Assembly: GCA_029783825.1 (NCBI GenBank)
Contig: JAREIK010005782.1
Location: 174,260 to 238,259, forward strand
Direction of reading: 5' to 3'
DNA from: Sapria himalayana
Taxonomy: Eukaryota > Streptophyta > Magnoliopsida > Malpighiales > Rafflesiaceae
DNA length: 64,000 bases
In this document: positions 1-13,031 of the stretch, one piece after another
Layout of the letters: each line of letters begins with the position of its first letter
Position numbering within the stretch: the stretch's first letter is position 1
Made by a program: the position numbers and the translations under genes
The notes under the pieces: model-generated
The model's database searches: none
What the model saw: only the letters and a program-made list of their open reading frames with translations
Told to the model about the DNA's origin: nothing

Positions 1-384
1 AGCAATTTTTTATTAAATCTAAAAATTTAACTTAGGAATTACCGACCAAATTTTTGGTTGGTAAATAGTCGGTAATTATGACGTTATAAATAATTTGGAA
101 AGCCACTTTACCGACCATTGCATGGTAATATATTTCTGGTCATTAAATGGTCGGTAATTTGTTGGTAATTTTTATTTGCTAATTCCCTACTAATTTATAG
201 ATCAATTTCTAACCATAAATATTTGGTCGATAAATATGATCGGTCTTTGGTCGAAAAATTGGTAAAAATTATTTTTTTTTCGAACCCCATTTTTGGTCTC
301 TAAATGGTCATTATTTCCTAAGTAATTACCGACCAATTTTTTAGGTCGGTACTTTGGTCATTATTCTTGTTATTTTTAGTAGTG
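1..384. mobile_element. Terminal region of a CACTA element (family with GACC/GGTC subterminal repeats)
   Basis: The stretch ends at 384 in TTTTTAGTAGTG, which read on the minus strand is CACTACTAAAAA, a standard CACTA terminus. Inside it, ACCGACCAA / TTGGTCGGT motifs recur in both orientations (for example near 41-60, 107-125, 150-165 and 325-352), the dense subterminal repeat pattern expected of CACTA ends. The rest of the element lies left of the window. The flank begins TAT, the presumed 3-bp target duplication. The subterminal motif differs from the TAGC(T/G)A(G/C)GG type of the other CACTA elements here, so this is a separate family. Confidence 0.75.
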
Positions 385-2704
385 TATCTATCTATCTACC
401 TATCTATTTGTTTGTCTATCTATCTACTTGTCTATCTATATATCTATCTATCTATTTGACTATTTATCTATATGTATATCTATCTACATATATACATATC
501 AAACTCTCTATCTATCTATCTATCAATCTATCTGTCAATCTGCCTATCTATTAATTAGTCAATATGTCAATTGTCTATCTATATATCTATCTCTCTATCT
601 TTATATCTATCTCTCTATCTTTATATCTCTGTATATATTTATATATCTTTCTGTATATCTTTCTATCTATCTATATATCTTTTTATCTATCTATCTGTCT
701 TTCTATAGATAAATCTATTTGTCTATATATCCTTGTCTATATCTCTATATGTTAATCTATATATTTGTCTAACTATAAATCTTTTCATCTCTATATCTCT
801 GTATCTATCTATATATATCACTATATGTTTATATGTCTTTATGTCTATTTGTCTAGCTGTCTATATATCTATATGTCTATCTATCTTTATATCTATTTAT
901 CTATCTATTTGTATATATTTCTATCTATTTATCAATTTGTTTATCTTTTTATTTGTCAATCAATCAAACTGGCTATCTTTCTACTTGTCTAAATATCTAT
1001 ATATTTATTTATCTATCTAAATAATTATTCTATCATTCTATCTATATATCTATCTATTTATCTATTATACTTGACTATATATCTATATACCTATCTATCT
1101 ATCAAACTACCAGTCTATCTGTCTATCTGTATATCTATTTATCTATTGATCTATCTATCTATTTATCTGTATATCTATTTATCTATTATAAGTATCTATT
1201 TGTTAATGTGTCTATATGTCTATCTGTCTATCTATCTATAAATCAATCAATCAATCAATGATCTAACTATCGATCTATCTATTTATCTATCGATCTATCT
1301 ATCTATCTCTGTATCTATCTAATGATATATTTATCTATCTATCAATGAATAAATCTACCAATCTATCTAACTATCTATATATCTATTAATAAGACAACCT
1401 ATATATCTATATATCTATATATCTATCTATCTATCTATCACTTTGTCTATCTTTCTATTTGTCTATCTATCTATCTAGCTATCTGTCAACCTCTTTATTT
1501 ATCTATTTGTCTATCTATCTATAAATCTATCAATTTTTCTATATTAATATTTTCCTAGCTGTCTAAATTTCTATCTTTTTATTTGTTTTACTATCTATAT
1601 GTTTATCTATCTTTCGATTTTTCTTTCATTTTATCATTTTTCTGTGTATCTCTCTATTTATCTATTTATCTATTGATCTATTGATCTATTATTTATCTAT
1701 TATTTATCTATCTATATATGTATTTATCTATCTATCTAGCTATCTGTCCATTTCTCTACTTGTCTACTTGTCTATCTTTTTATCATTCTATCAGTCTAAC
1801 TATCTCTTAATCTATATGTCTAATTGTATATCTATCTATCTTTCTATTTGTTTATGTGTCTATCTATTTAACTATCTATCTTTCTATTTGTCTATCTGTC
1901 TATCTGTATCTCTGTCTATCAATCTATCTATCTATTTGTCTATCTATTTTTGTATCTATCTATTTTTATATCTGTCAATCCATCTATTTATCTATCTATC
2001 TATCTATCTATCTGAATATCTATCTATTTAATTTTTTATCTGTCTACCTATCTGGTTATTTATCTATTTATTTTATTATCTACCTATTGACCTATTTAGC
2101 TATATACCTATCTACCTACCTATCTACCTATCTATCTATCTACCTATCTATCTATGTTTTTATCTATCTATCTATATATTTGTCTATAAATTTACCTAAT
2201 TATCTAACTATCTATCATTCTATCATTTTGTTTATCTTTCTATCTATCAATCTTTATTTCTGAATAATTATTAAGCTGTCTATCTATATGTCTACCTATC
2301 TATCTATATATCTATATATATGTATATTTGACAATATTTCAATCTGTGTATCTACCTATCTTTCTATCTATCTATCTATCTAAAAATTATCTATCTATTT
2401 ATATATCATTCTATCTGTCTATTTATCTGTTTCACTTTTTATATCCCTTTCAACCTATATATTTGTCCATTTTTCTATCTATGTATCAGTCTATCAATCT
2501 ATCAATCTATTAGTATATATGTCTTTCTGTCTATCTGTCTATCTGTCTATCTATCTATGTGTCTATATGTATATATGCCTATTTATATATATATATTTTA
2601 TAATCAATTAATCAATCAACAAATCTAACTATCTATCTATCAATATATCTAACAATCAATCTCTATATATAATTACCTATTTATCTATCAATCAATCAAT
2701 CAAT

Positions 2705-2740
<36 letters not shown>

Positions 2741-5652
2741 ATCTATCTTACTACCTATTTTTCTATATATCTAGCTATTAATTTGTCTATCTTTGTATCT
2801 GGGAATATTTTTATTTGACTTTCTATAAATATCTCTATCTTTCTATTCTTTTATTTGTCTATCTACCTATCTTTCAATATGTCTATCAGTCTATATATTT
2901 ATCTATATATCTCTTTGTCTATCATTATATCATTCTATCTATTTATATATCTATTTATCTATTTATCTACTTGGCTATCTATCTATATATCTATCTATCT
3001 ATGTATTTATCTATCTATCTATTTGTCTATCTATCTAAAATCTATATATTTATCTATCTATCTATTTAACATTCTATCAGTCTATCTATCTATTTGTCTA
3101 TATGTCTATGTATTTATCTGCTTATCAATTAATCTGTTTATTTGTATATCTATTTATCCGTATATCTATCTATTTCTCTATCTATCTATCTATCTATTAA
3201 TTTGTTAATTAGACTATCAATCTATTTACCTATCTATCTATCTATCTATATATCTTTCTATTTGTCTATATGTCAGTCATTCTATCTATCTGTTTGTCTA
3301 TTTTTTTGTCTATCTGTCAATAAATCATTTTATCTATCTATCTATCTATCTAAATACCTATCTACCCATCAAACTTTCTATATATCTTTCTACTTATCTA
3401 TCTATATATCTATCTGTCTAACTACCTATCTATCTATCTATGTATATATATATATCTATTTTTTTCTTTCTACCTATTTATCTATCTATCAATTTATCTA
3501 TCAATATTGACTATCTTTTTTTTTCAATTGCCTATATGTCTATCTATCAATCGGTGTATATATTTATTTATCTGTTTGTCTATCTGTATATTTCTCTATC
3601 TAACTATTTATCCTTTTATCTATCTATATTTTTATATGTTTATCTATCTATTTGTCTATCTATCTGCCTATTTATCTAACTTTCTATCTATCTATTTATC
3701 TATTTATCTACTTGTCTATCCATCTATCTAACTATCTATCTATATATCTGTCTGCTAGACTATCTATCTATCTATTTATCTAACTTTATGTTTATCAATA
3801 TAATAGTCTATCTTTCTATCAGTCTATATGTCTATCTTATATAATTGTCTATTTATCTATTTGTCTATCTATTTATCTATTTATCTATCTATCCATATAT
3901 CTGTCTATCTATCTAATTATCTATCTATTTATTTATTTATGTATCTATCTGTCTAATTATCTATCTATCTATCTATTTGTCTATTTTGTTATCTCTTTTT
4001 TTCTATATATATATATATATATCTGTCTATATGTCTATATGTCTATCTATTTATCTATGTTTTTGTCTATATGTCTATCTATCTATCTATCTTTCTTTCT
4101 ATCTATCTAAATATTTATCAGTCAATCTATCAATCAATCAATCTGTCAATCAGTCAATCTATCGATCTATCTATCTATCTATTTGTCTATCTATCTATCT
4201 GCCTATTTGTCTATATGTTTATCTATCGATTACTCTATCTATCTATATGTCAGTATGTCTATCTATTTATCTGTCAACTATTTTTCTGTCTATCAATCAA
4301 TCAATTTATCAATGTTTCTATCTATCAATGGTCTATCAAACTATCCATTAATCTATATATTTAACTTTCTATCGATCGATCTATCTATCATCTATATTCC
4401 TATTTGTCTATTTGGCTATCTTTCTATCTGTCTATCTTTCTATTTATCTATCTATCTTTCTTTCTTTCTATTTGTCTATTTATCTATCTTTTTATCTTTC
4501 TATCTATTTTTATATCTAATATTCTATATGTTTTTCTATCTATATGTCTATATGTCTATCAATCTATTTGTATAGTTATCTTTATGTCTATCTTCCTATC
4601 CATCATTCTATCTATCTATCTCTATATATCTATATATCTATCTGTCTATCTATCTATCTATATCACTATCTATCAGTAATATCTATCTATCTGTATATCT
4701 ATCAAATTGTCTGTCTATCTATTTGATCTATTAATGTATATATCAATATATCAATCAATCTATCTATCAATTAATCAACCAAACTATCTCTCTATTTATC
4801 TATCTTTCTATCTTTCTATCTATCTATAATTTTATCTCTCTATCTATTTATCTATATATATACATATCAATTTATTTAATTATCTATTTATATATATTTC
4901 AATATATCTATCTATCTATCTATTTATCTTTCTTTTTACCTATTTATCTATATTTCTATCTATCATTTTGGCTATTTCTCTATCTATCAATATTTCTATC
5001 TTTCTATTTGTTTATCTATCTACATGTATATGTGTCTATAAGTCTATTAGTCTATTTATTTATATGTTTATCTGTTTATCTATCTATCTATTTATCTATG
5101 TATATATCTATCTTTCTATTTATTTATTTGTCTGATTTTCTATCTCTCAATATATCTACCTATCTACCTATCTCCCTAACTACCCATCTACTTGCCTACA
5201 TGTATACCTTTCTACTTATTTTTCTATTTATCTATCTATCTATCTGGCTGATATGTCTATCTATCTATCTAACTCTTTCTATCTGGCTTTCTGTCCATCT
5301 TTCTTTCTATCTGTCTGTCTATTTTTCTATCTGTCTATATGTTTATCTATTTGTCTATATAACTATCTATTTATCTACTTATCTATCTATCTATTTATCT
5401 ATCTATTTATCTATATATTTATTTATCTATCTATCTACTTGTCTACTTATATACCTATCTATTTGTCTATCTATCTATCTATCTGTCTGTCTGTCTATCT
5501 ATTTATTTATATATCTGTCTATTTATTTATCTGTCTATCTATCTATATATCAATCAATCAATCTTTCTATATGTCTATCTATTTATCTCTCTTACTATCA
5601 ATATGTTTATATGTATATCTATCTATCTGTCTATCTATCTATATATCTATTT
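385..5652. repeat. 5.3-kb degenerate TCTA/GATA tetranucleotide tract
   Basis: Almost the whole interval is built from TATC/TCTA units with frequent variants (TTTG, TGTC, AATC, TTTC) on the plus strand. Because the unit is four bases and poor in stop codons, long Ser/Ile/Tyr/Leu reading frames open in all three forward frames; these are by-products of the repeat. A pure (TA)n run lies at about 2706-2738. The tract starts directly after a CACTA end at 384 and stops directly before another at 5653, so transposon ends form both boundaries. Confidence 0.95.
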
Positions 5653-6080
5653 CACTATAAGAAATTATCTTTAGCTATAAAAATTTAATTAAAGAAATAA
5701 TCTCTAGCTGATTTGTGAGGAATTAACTATGGAATTGTAAGAGAAGTTTGATTTTACATTAAAAGACAAATTTATGATGGATTTGTGACTGATTATAGAT
5801 GGAAATATTTTTTTTGATAAAAATCCCAAGCTAATATTATCGTAGATTTTGGAACAAAGAATGACGACAAATTTAGCAATTACTTGAGAGATGGATTTTT
5901 CCTAGCAAATTAGCTCGAGAAAAAATCCCTCACTAAATCATTATTTGGAAATCTTTTTTTACAATTTTATATTAATAGCAAGCAATTAGTCCTTAAATTA
6001 TAATTTTCACAAAATATATGTATTTCACTAGGGATATTTCCCTAGCTATTTTGCTCGAGATTATTTTAGTTGTTAATCTA
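5653..6080. repeat. CACTA-1 left subterminal repeat region
   Basis: Short motifs such as CTAGCTGATTTGTGAGG, AACTATGGAATT, TAGCAATTACTTGAGAGATGG and CCCTAGCTATTTTGCTCG are variants of the TAGCTAGGGA / TAGCGACGGA repeats seen at 22991, 34198, 55468 and 63113. In CACTA elements such repeats are transposase-binding sites; that role is known for the superfamily and inferred here. Confidence 0.65.
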
Positions 6081-7933
6081 TACTTAATTATTTTTTATTT
6101 GTTTTATATATTATTTGTTTTAATATTTGATGTAATTTTGTTCATTAAATGTTTGTAATAGTCTATAGATGAGGGATCCTTTAAAAACACTTTCTCCTCA
6201 TATAATTATAAAAATAGGATATTATAAATAAATAATTACAAAAATTTATATATAAAATAAAAATTTATATTTATAAAGTCTAAATTAACTATTTATAGGA
6301 TTTTTAAATTTTAAAATATTTAAAAAATAATATTTTATTTTATTAATAAACATATTTATATATTTGTATTAATAAAACATAAAATAATTAATTCTATAAT
6401 TATAAATAATTTTTAATTTTTTGAATTAATAAATGAATATACATTAACTTTTGTATTAATAAAAACATAAAATTATTATTTGTATGATAATAATAAAAAT
6501 ATTTACAAAAAATCTGAAATAATAAATATATTAATATTAATAAAACTTTTAAAAAATATTTTATGATTATAAAAATCTTTTAAAAAAATACTTACAAAAA
6601 TATTTGAATTAGTAAAAGAACACTTTAAGTATTATAAAAAAAATATCTCCAAGTGCTTATTAAAAGAACACTTCAAGTATTTTTTTACAGTTATATTACT
6701 AATGATATTTTTTTATACTATAAATACTTAAAATAAAATTTTGCCCTATTAATACTTTTTAAAAGCACTACCAAACTGATCCTAAGTTTATTTGAATTCA
6801 AGCTTTATTTTTGTCTCTACTAAAATTTATTAGAATTAAACCATTGTATAAGATATTTAATATTAGCTTTTTATATTCCATTCTTATTAAAATACTAAAT
6901 ACATCTTTTTTTATGATCTTCTCACTTAAGCTAATTTAGGATTTTTATAAATTATAAAATATATCATATAATATGGAATTTTATGCCATAAATTTATTTC
7001 ATATTATATTCATAAAAATATTTTGAATTCATTACTATTTATAACCATTATATATATATATATATATAATTCTTTTTTATAATTTCATATTATTTTTTTT
7101 CTTTATGAATTACTATTAAAAATTTATCTATATATTATAAAAAATTAAAATCTTATAAATTTTGTATGGTTATAGATTTATACAATTAATAATGGTTATA
7201 TGAAATAATAGATTTTTTTTCAATAATACGAAATAATATAAAATTTGTTTACTAATTAATAATTTTAAAGGTTATTTAGTGTGGGCAAGAAGGGACAACA
7301 ATTCATATGTACCATTGTCATGATGAGATCTTTCCCCTCTACTATTGGCTTTAGGAAGGAGCTTTCAAATCCACCCACAGACAAAATTTTAAACCTGTAA
7401 TTCTCTAATTATAGCGATTGTCTGTATGGATGATGCCGTTCTCCAGTTTGTTGTTTTATAGTTTTTCCTTAATTCCTTTGTCATCCATAACTGGAAATTT
7501 CAGTTTTATGGGATATCCCACTAATATTTCATGCATTTACTTCTTTTTCACATGTTGCCTTGCTGTCTCATCCTAATACTACATATTGATAATAGACGTA
7601 TTATAATTGTAATTTTTTTTGTAATATTGCTATTATACTCCATGTCCTCATGACATACATAGTCTCTTCTTGATTTTGTTGTTGAATTTGTGTATGTGAT
7701 ATGTGGTGGAGAAAGAATGAGAATCAAGTGGGAAGATGGGCGAGTTAGATTCTTTTGAGATTGAAGGAGAAACAAAGAGTGAAATGCTTCAAAATCTGAC
7801 CGAGTTTTAGTTCTCCTGTGTAAACAACCTCGCTCTCCAAAATGAGTAGTAGTACCATAATATTCATCTCCCACAAAAAAAAATGTATTATTATGTTTTT
7901 TTCCTTCCATGTTTTGTTCAATTGTCAACACAG
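6081..7933. other. AT-rich CACTA internal segment, no recognisable gene
   Basis: A 20-base motif at 6161-6180 (GTCTATAGATGAGGGATCCT) recurs at 50071-50090 and, inverted, at 62416-62435, each time followed by similar AT-rich sequence, so this is family-specific CACTA interior. A TA microsatellite lies near 7051-7069. From about 7270 base composition becomes more gene-like, possibly further captured gene sequence, but no protein was recognised. Confidence 0.5.
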
Positions 7934-8185
7934 TGCTGGAGAATGCTTGCACCGAACAGGGAGCTAGGATGGCTGCCATGGATAGTTCTATCAAAAATGC
8001 TAGTGAAATGCTTAGCTGCCTCAATCTCACTTATAACAGTCCTTTCTCTCTCTCTCTCTCTCTCGCTTGCTCTCTCGGTTCATTTCTCCCAAACCAGTAT
8101 CGATTGGCTAGTTTTTTGGCCACTAGACTCGTCAAGCTTCAATCCTGATAGAACTAATTAAGATCATCTCTGAAACTTCTACACT
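7934..8185 (+). pseudogene. Mitochondrial ATP synthase gamma subunit, C-terminal exon fragments
   Basis: The exon at 7934-8039 follows a clear 3' splice site (AACACAG) and reads LENACTEQGARMAAMD...NASEML...LTYN, the conserved C-terminal helix of the F1 gamma subunit that turns inside the alpha3beta3 head of mitochondrial ATP synthase. A second piece at about 8127-8183, after an AG acceptor, reads TRQASILIELIKIISETSTL and corresponds to the last residues of the protein. Between them is an 87-base intron-like stretch with a CT microsatellite; its 5' splice site has decayed (AACAG followed by TC). No upstream exons were recognised, so this is a 3' gene fragment with its intron, consistent with genomic capture by CACTA-1. 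It cannot make a functional subunit. Family assignment is confident from the match pattern; the capture mechanism is inferred. Confidence 0.8.
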
Positions 8186-10402
8186 GAATGAGCAGAAGCT
8201 TCTTCACGAACAAATTGGTCTTTTTACAATGTTTCCTTGATCAAAATTATATCAAAATTATATGAGAAAATTATTTCTGACTTTCGGAGCACTGCATTGT
8301 GGGACCAGAGCAAGAATCGAGATCCAAGTGGGTGAGTTCATTCAAGCATCTTGTGCACGTCACCTTTGTTAGTGAATTATACTCTCTAAAAAATTGAATG
8401 TACACAGCACATGCATTACATTTACATTTGTTTTGTACCGGGCACAAAAATTCACATAATGGAAGTTGGCTTGCCAGAGCAACATCATCAAAACCTCCAA
8501 CAAGTTGTTACCATGGAGAGGCTCAACCACATAGTATAGGATCAACTCAACTTGGAGGGAGTGAAGTCTAGAGCTATTAGCCATTACAAAGCAATCAGTT
8601 GCATTCTAGAAGACTTTGATGCTTACTCCTGAACTTAAACAATTCCCAAATGGCCATTCTCAACCTAATAGTCCCTCTTTAATGCATATTCAAATGCACA
8701 AGCACCATCTCCAAGAAAGAAAATACTGGATATATGTGTTGGTGTTGCATTTTTAACGGTGCAATTGAACTACATACTCCAACCATGAATAGCAAAAATT
8801 TTGAAAAAAAAATGTTTTAGAATTTACTATTACAACTTGCATTGAATGTTCTAGGACTAAAGTCAATAAATATAACTCTGAGATGAGTCCATTTTAGTTT
8901 TTTAATCTATTTGTCCACAAAACTGGCTCAACGCAGCATTTCTGGTTCCATATGGAAATGGCATCTGCACATATAGAATTATCAATATCAAAAACTAATA
9001 TAAGGCCATGGCTGATAGTTAGAGGTTTTGTTCTTCCACACATTAAATAACTTGAGAAGTGTAGAAGAATGAAAAACTGGTTTAGAACGTCCAAAATCAC
9101 TATCTAAACTCACTAGTGCAAGGATTTGAAAAAAAAAATACAAGAAATGCTGATTAACTTCTGTATCTGCAAGCTTGTTCTATACTTTTTTTTTGAATTT
9201 CTTATAGAATTCTGTAAGTTCCTTGAAATTTTTTAGACATGAATCAACACTCACACATATGACCCATGTTGCATGTAGCTTTATCATGATTTGCAAATTA
9301 GCATGTTTCGTTGTTTCTGTGATGACTACTGACCAATTAGATATTGGAACTAATGATATAAGATGCATGTTTTATACATCAAGAAAGATATTATGAGATA
9401 AAATTCCATGATAAATTTCAAGCTTTTCAACATTTTCGATGAGATCAAGGTGTCCAAGGCTTTTGTTGCCCATCCAAAGATTGCTACTACTGAAACTGCT
9501 GGTAGTATGCTATATTTTTGTCACCAATTTGAAGATATCAATTATTTTCATGTGTTGCAAGGCATCTTGTTGCTTATATTTTTGATAACCATGAGCATCA
9601 TCGAGCCATATTAGGTATCTTGATTACTTCCATGTCGAGGAAGGAACACCCCTCCCCCCCGTTAAGTCTCATACATTTTGTTGTGTTTTAGATTGGATAA
9701 TTCTTACATGATATAGCTATTGTTTTTTGTAAGTAAAAAGAACGTATATTTTCCCAATGATGGTTGGTCTTGGGTTTAAGCAAATCAGATACAACATCTT
9801 GACTCTCTGTGGTGAAGAAGAGTGCATCCTCTAGCAATATTTTTTTTGTTTTCAAAATCTTTCTTTGACAGCAAAAAATGTTATAGTGAACAACACTTTA
9901 TGTGACTGAATTTGGTTTTCATTTGAAAAGTGATTCTTTAAGACTCCAGGTAGTTGCCTTTGATTTTAATTGACACTTGATTTCTGCACTTGTGGATTGT
10001 TCTTGTTGATATAGTATTACCTGTCATGCTATCCAAAAAATCACTTCGTTAAATGGAAATTAGTGACATCTCCAAGAGAGATCAATTGCTGCATGGAATG
10101 AAAAACTTGTCTATATCATATCAAATTTAGAAGTTAAAGGCAAGTTTATTTTTTTCACAAGGCATGTGTGTTATTAATGAGATACTCTTATGAGGATTAG
10201 TATATTTTGTTCTACAGAACAGAATTAACATGATTGGTGCTGCTTGCGAAAGTGCTGAAAAGGTGATGGCTAATACTCGAAAAGCCTATCAGTTTGCGAA
10301 TTGACAATAGCCAACATTTGTTCCAACTCTAAATAAGGGTCAAACTACTAAGATTCAAGAGCAAGAAAATTTACTTTGAGTTGTTGTAGATTTTGGGGAA
10401 GG

Positions 10403-12388
10403 TTGCTTGATTACTAATTTCATGTCACCCATTCTTTACATTTTGAAATAAAATTGGACATGCTTAATTATATATTTTCTATCGCATGGAGATGTTGGGT
10501 AGATGTTTATAGCATTGTAATTATTATATGTTTGTTATGATAGTTTATTTAATGTTTTAAAATGAGGCATTGATGCTCCAAAAGTCTCATTTAAGTGCTT
10601 TTATAATGTTTTAATTATTGTATGTTTTTTATAATGTTTTAATTATTGTATGTTTTAAATTTAATATTTTGCTAAATTTAAGATTCTGGGAAAGAGAGAG
10701 GGGGGAGGAGAGAGAGAGAGAGAGAGAGGAGGGACGAGATAGAGAGAGAGAGAGAGAAAGGGCGGGGGAGGAGAGAGAGGGGGGAGGATATAAAAGAGTA
10801 AATTAGAGAGAAATAAAAAATATTATATTTTTATTTATTACTAAATTTTGGAAACAACAATTTAATATACATAATTTGTGCTGTTGAGACAACTTATATC
10901 GAGTGTTCTCATATAGACTAAAATAAAAAGTGGATAAAATAAATAATAAATGACATCAAACTTAAATATTTTATTCCAAGCTATTGCTTGGTGCACACAA
11001 TGTTGTGAAAAATTGGCCTCTTGGCTTTAGCATGACACGCGGCATGATCCATAGCACGATCCAAAAAAGCCTACCTAGGCATGATCCAAAATGGTGGAAT
11101 GCTTTGGGCTATGTTAGACCAAGAAGACTGACCCAAGTGCTACAAAAGTAGGTGGTACAACACAATTAGAAATTAACCCATAAATAGCAAGGACTGAACT
11201 AGACTAGCCTAAATCAGACACATGCTATCCCAAGTTTAAATTCTTATTGGTAGGCCCATAACTAGTATCTATAGATTTGTTTTGAAATTTTTCAATTTGA
11301 AGTGATAATCAATCTCTATATGTTTTATTTTCACGTGAAATATTGGATTGATAGTAAAGTATCGAGTTGCTTGATTATAATAATATATATCAATCTATTT
11401 GAGAGAATTTAGGAAATAACTAACTATACTAACTACATAAATAATATAGTATAATTATTGTTAGATAATTAAGTTAAAATATATATTTTTTTATATTTGG
11501 AGGAGTCAATTGAAGAGGAGACGATACTTGTGGTTAAGTCTATGTTTTGATCAAGTAGTGAGTACACTAGTACATGTTTCAATATGCCAAAATATATTCT
11601 TTATAATTATTGGAGTCCAGCTGGAATTTGAGTGAATCTCTACCTGTCTATGCTTTTGATTTATAGATTAAATCTTATATCATGGAGCTATGTTCATATA
11701 TCTGAAAATTTTGAGAATTATATCTATATGAGTATGTCGGAGAGAATATAAATAATGATTAATTCTACTAATAATAATAGTGATATTTAGTCTAGTCATA
11801 ATTTGATAGTTTAATATTTTTATATGATTCTTATATATTTGGAGGAATCAATTGAAAAATTTGTACTTGTGGACAAACATACATTTTGATGAAGAAGCAT
11901 GTAGGTTACAGTGCATTTCATCATGTGAAAATTAAACAAAATATCTAAAATATATTTTACCTAAGAAATAAAAATTAAAACTCATAAGTATGCAATTTTA
12001 ATACGAGAGATTTCTTCCTCTTAATTATACTTTATGGTAGCTAGTAGTATTGGAATGTAGAATTATAAAAGATAAATATCACTAAAATATAATAATGCAA
12101 TACATAAATATATTTGTGAAATAATATATGTATGTTTACGTTCAATGTGAAAGATTTCTCTCATATCTAAATCCATGTTTGTGTTAGAGGATAAATAAGA
12201 ATTGATATAAAAAATAAAAAAAAAATTTGTGACCAAAATTTAATATTGATTAGTTTCAAAGTAAGAGCTCGTGAGATGAAGTTAGTTAAATATCACCTGA
12301 TCATGTTCATATGTTTAACCATCTGAACATGTTTGGTTTTCTTTTTCATGAATTATTGGCCTGTAAGTAACTTGCTGATCTCAATTAG
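10403..12388. other. MED8 intron interval with GA tract and a small duplication
   Basis: Non-coding. A 110-base GA-rich purine tract occupies about 10689-10798. Around 11035-11095, GGCATGATCC / GCACGATCC motifs recur and resemble hAT subterminal repeats, but no terminal repeat was found. A segment of about 120 bases starting near 11492 (GGAGGAGTCAATTGAAGAG) is repeated imperfectly near 11833. The interval lies between two MED8 exons and is long for an intron, so it probably includes later insertions. Confidence 0.5.
10689..10798. repeat. GA-rich purine tract
   Basis: Runs of GAGAGAGA with GGGGGAGG and GGGCGGGGG interruptions on the plus strand. Reading frames through it encode only Arg/Glu/Gly repeats and are not considered genes. 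Confidence 0.9.
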
Positions 12389-13031
12389 GCTCCTATTGCA
12401 TCATTTATTGGAAAATCAATTGCATCTCCTTCTATTGCTACTAATGCAGCTTCATTTGACAACAGTTCCCCTCTGCCATATGCTATTTCTCCTAGGGCTG
12501 GAGTGAATATGTTGAATGCTTTTTCTCCTCAGTAAAGTGTGCAACAACAACTATTGGCACAACAACAATCCAAACACCAGCAAAATGTAGCACCATTACA
12601 TCAACAGTAGTAATTTAGGCAACCATTAATGTAGGGATTAGGATAGATATGGCCAACTTTAATAATCGAAATGGCTAAATATTTTGTTCTACTATCTTTG
12701 GGCTTGTTTTTGGTCACATGGGTTGGGCAACCTCAAATGCAATTGTCAGCCACTAGGTCACCTTCAACTGCAACAGTCTAGGCAGCTATCTTTTGTTATG
12801 CATAGATTGGGTCAGAGCTAGCTAAACCAAGCAAATCAACTGAATCATCATCTAGCCCAAGGGCTGCCTCATAGCCAGATGGTAAACTCTTGTATGATTG
12901 CATTGGTTTTTAGTAGTTTTCAAATTTGCTAATCTTGATTATTGTGTAAATTGTAATGCAGTTTGGAATAACCAGTAGCAATCCCCAGGAGACTCATACC
13001 TTTCAAATGCTAAATGAACAATCTATGTCTT

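Larger units (their letters stand above)
8459..13031 (+). pseudogene. MED8: Mediator subunit 8 (MED8) pseudogene with introns
   Basis: MED8 is a head-module subunit of the Mediator complex that links transcription factors to RNA polymerase II. The start codon is at 8459. Exon pieces, in order: 8459-8670 (RAISHYKAISCILEDFDAY), 9404-9500 (NFKLFNIFDEIK...VSKAFVAHPK), about 10007-10138 (LPVML...SKRDQLLHGMKNL), 10218-10402 (NMIGAACESAEKVMANTRKAY...NKGQTTKIQEQENLL), 12389-12881 (Pro/Ser-rich then Gln-rich tail, several QQQ runs), and 12962-13031 (FGITSSNPQETHTFQMLNE). Splice-site remnants survive, for example CTACAG before 10218, AATTAG before 12389 and GTAAAC after 12881. In-frame stops occur in most exons (for instance TAG after NHIV in exon 1, and around DAYS), so it is dead. 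Retained introns show DNA-level capture rather than a retrocopy. The C-terminus beyond 13031 is missing. It lies directly downstream of the ATP synthase fragment, in the same orientation, inside CACTA-1. Confidence 0.82.

Noticed and set aside
354..5688. Many long Ser/Ile/Tyr/Leu reading frames on the plus strand
   Set aside because: All lie in the TCTA tract; a four-base unit without stop codons opens every forward frame and gives repetitive peptides with no domain.
7270..7880. Possible further exons of a captured gene
   Set aside because: Composition is gene-like but no reading frame could be matched to ATP synthase gamma or any other family; not annotated as coding.
7548..8030. 160-codon minus-strand reading frame
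   Set aside because: It runs antisense through the ATP synthase gamma exon and shows no family features of its own.
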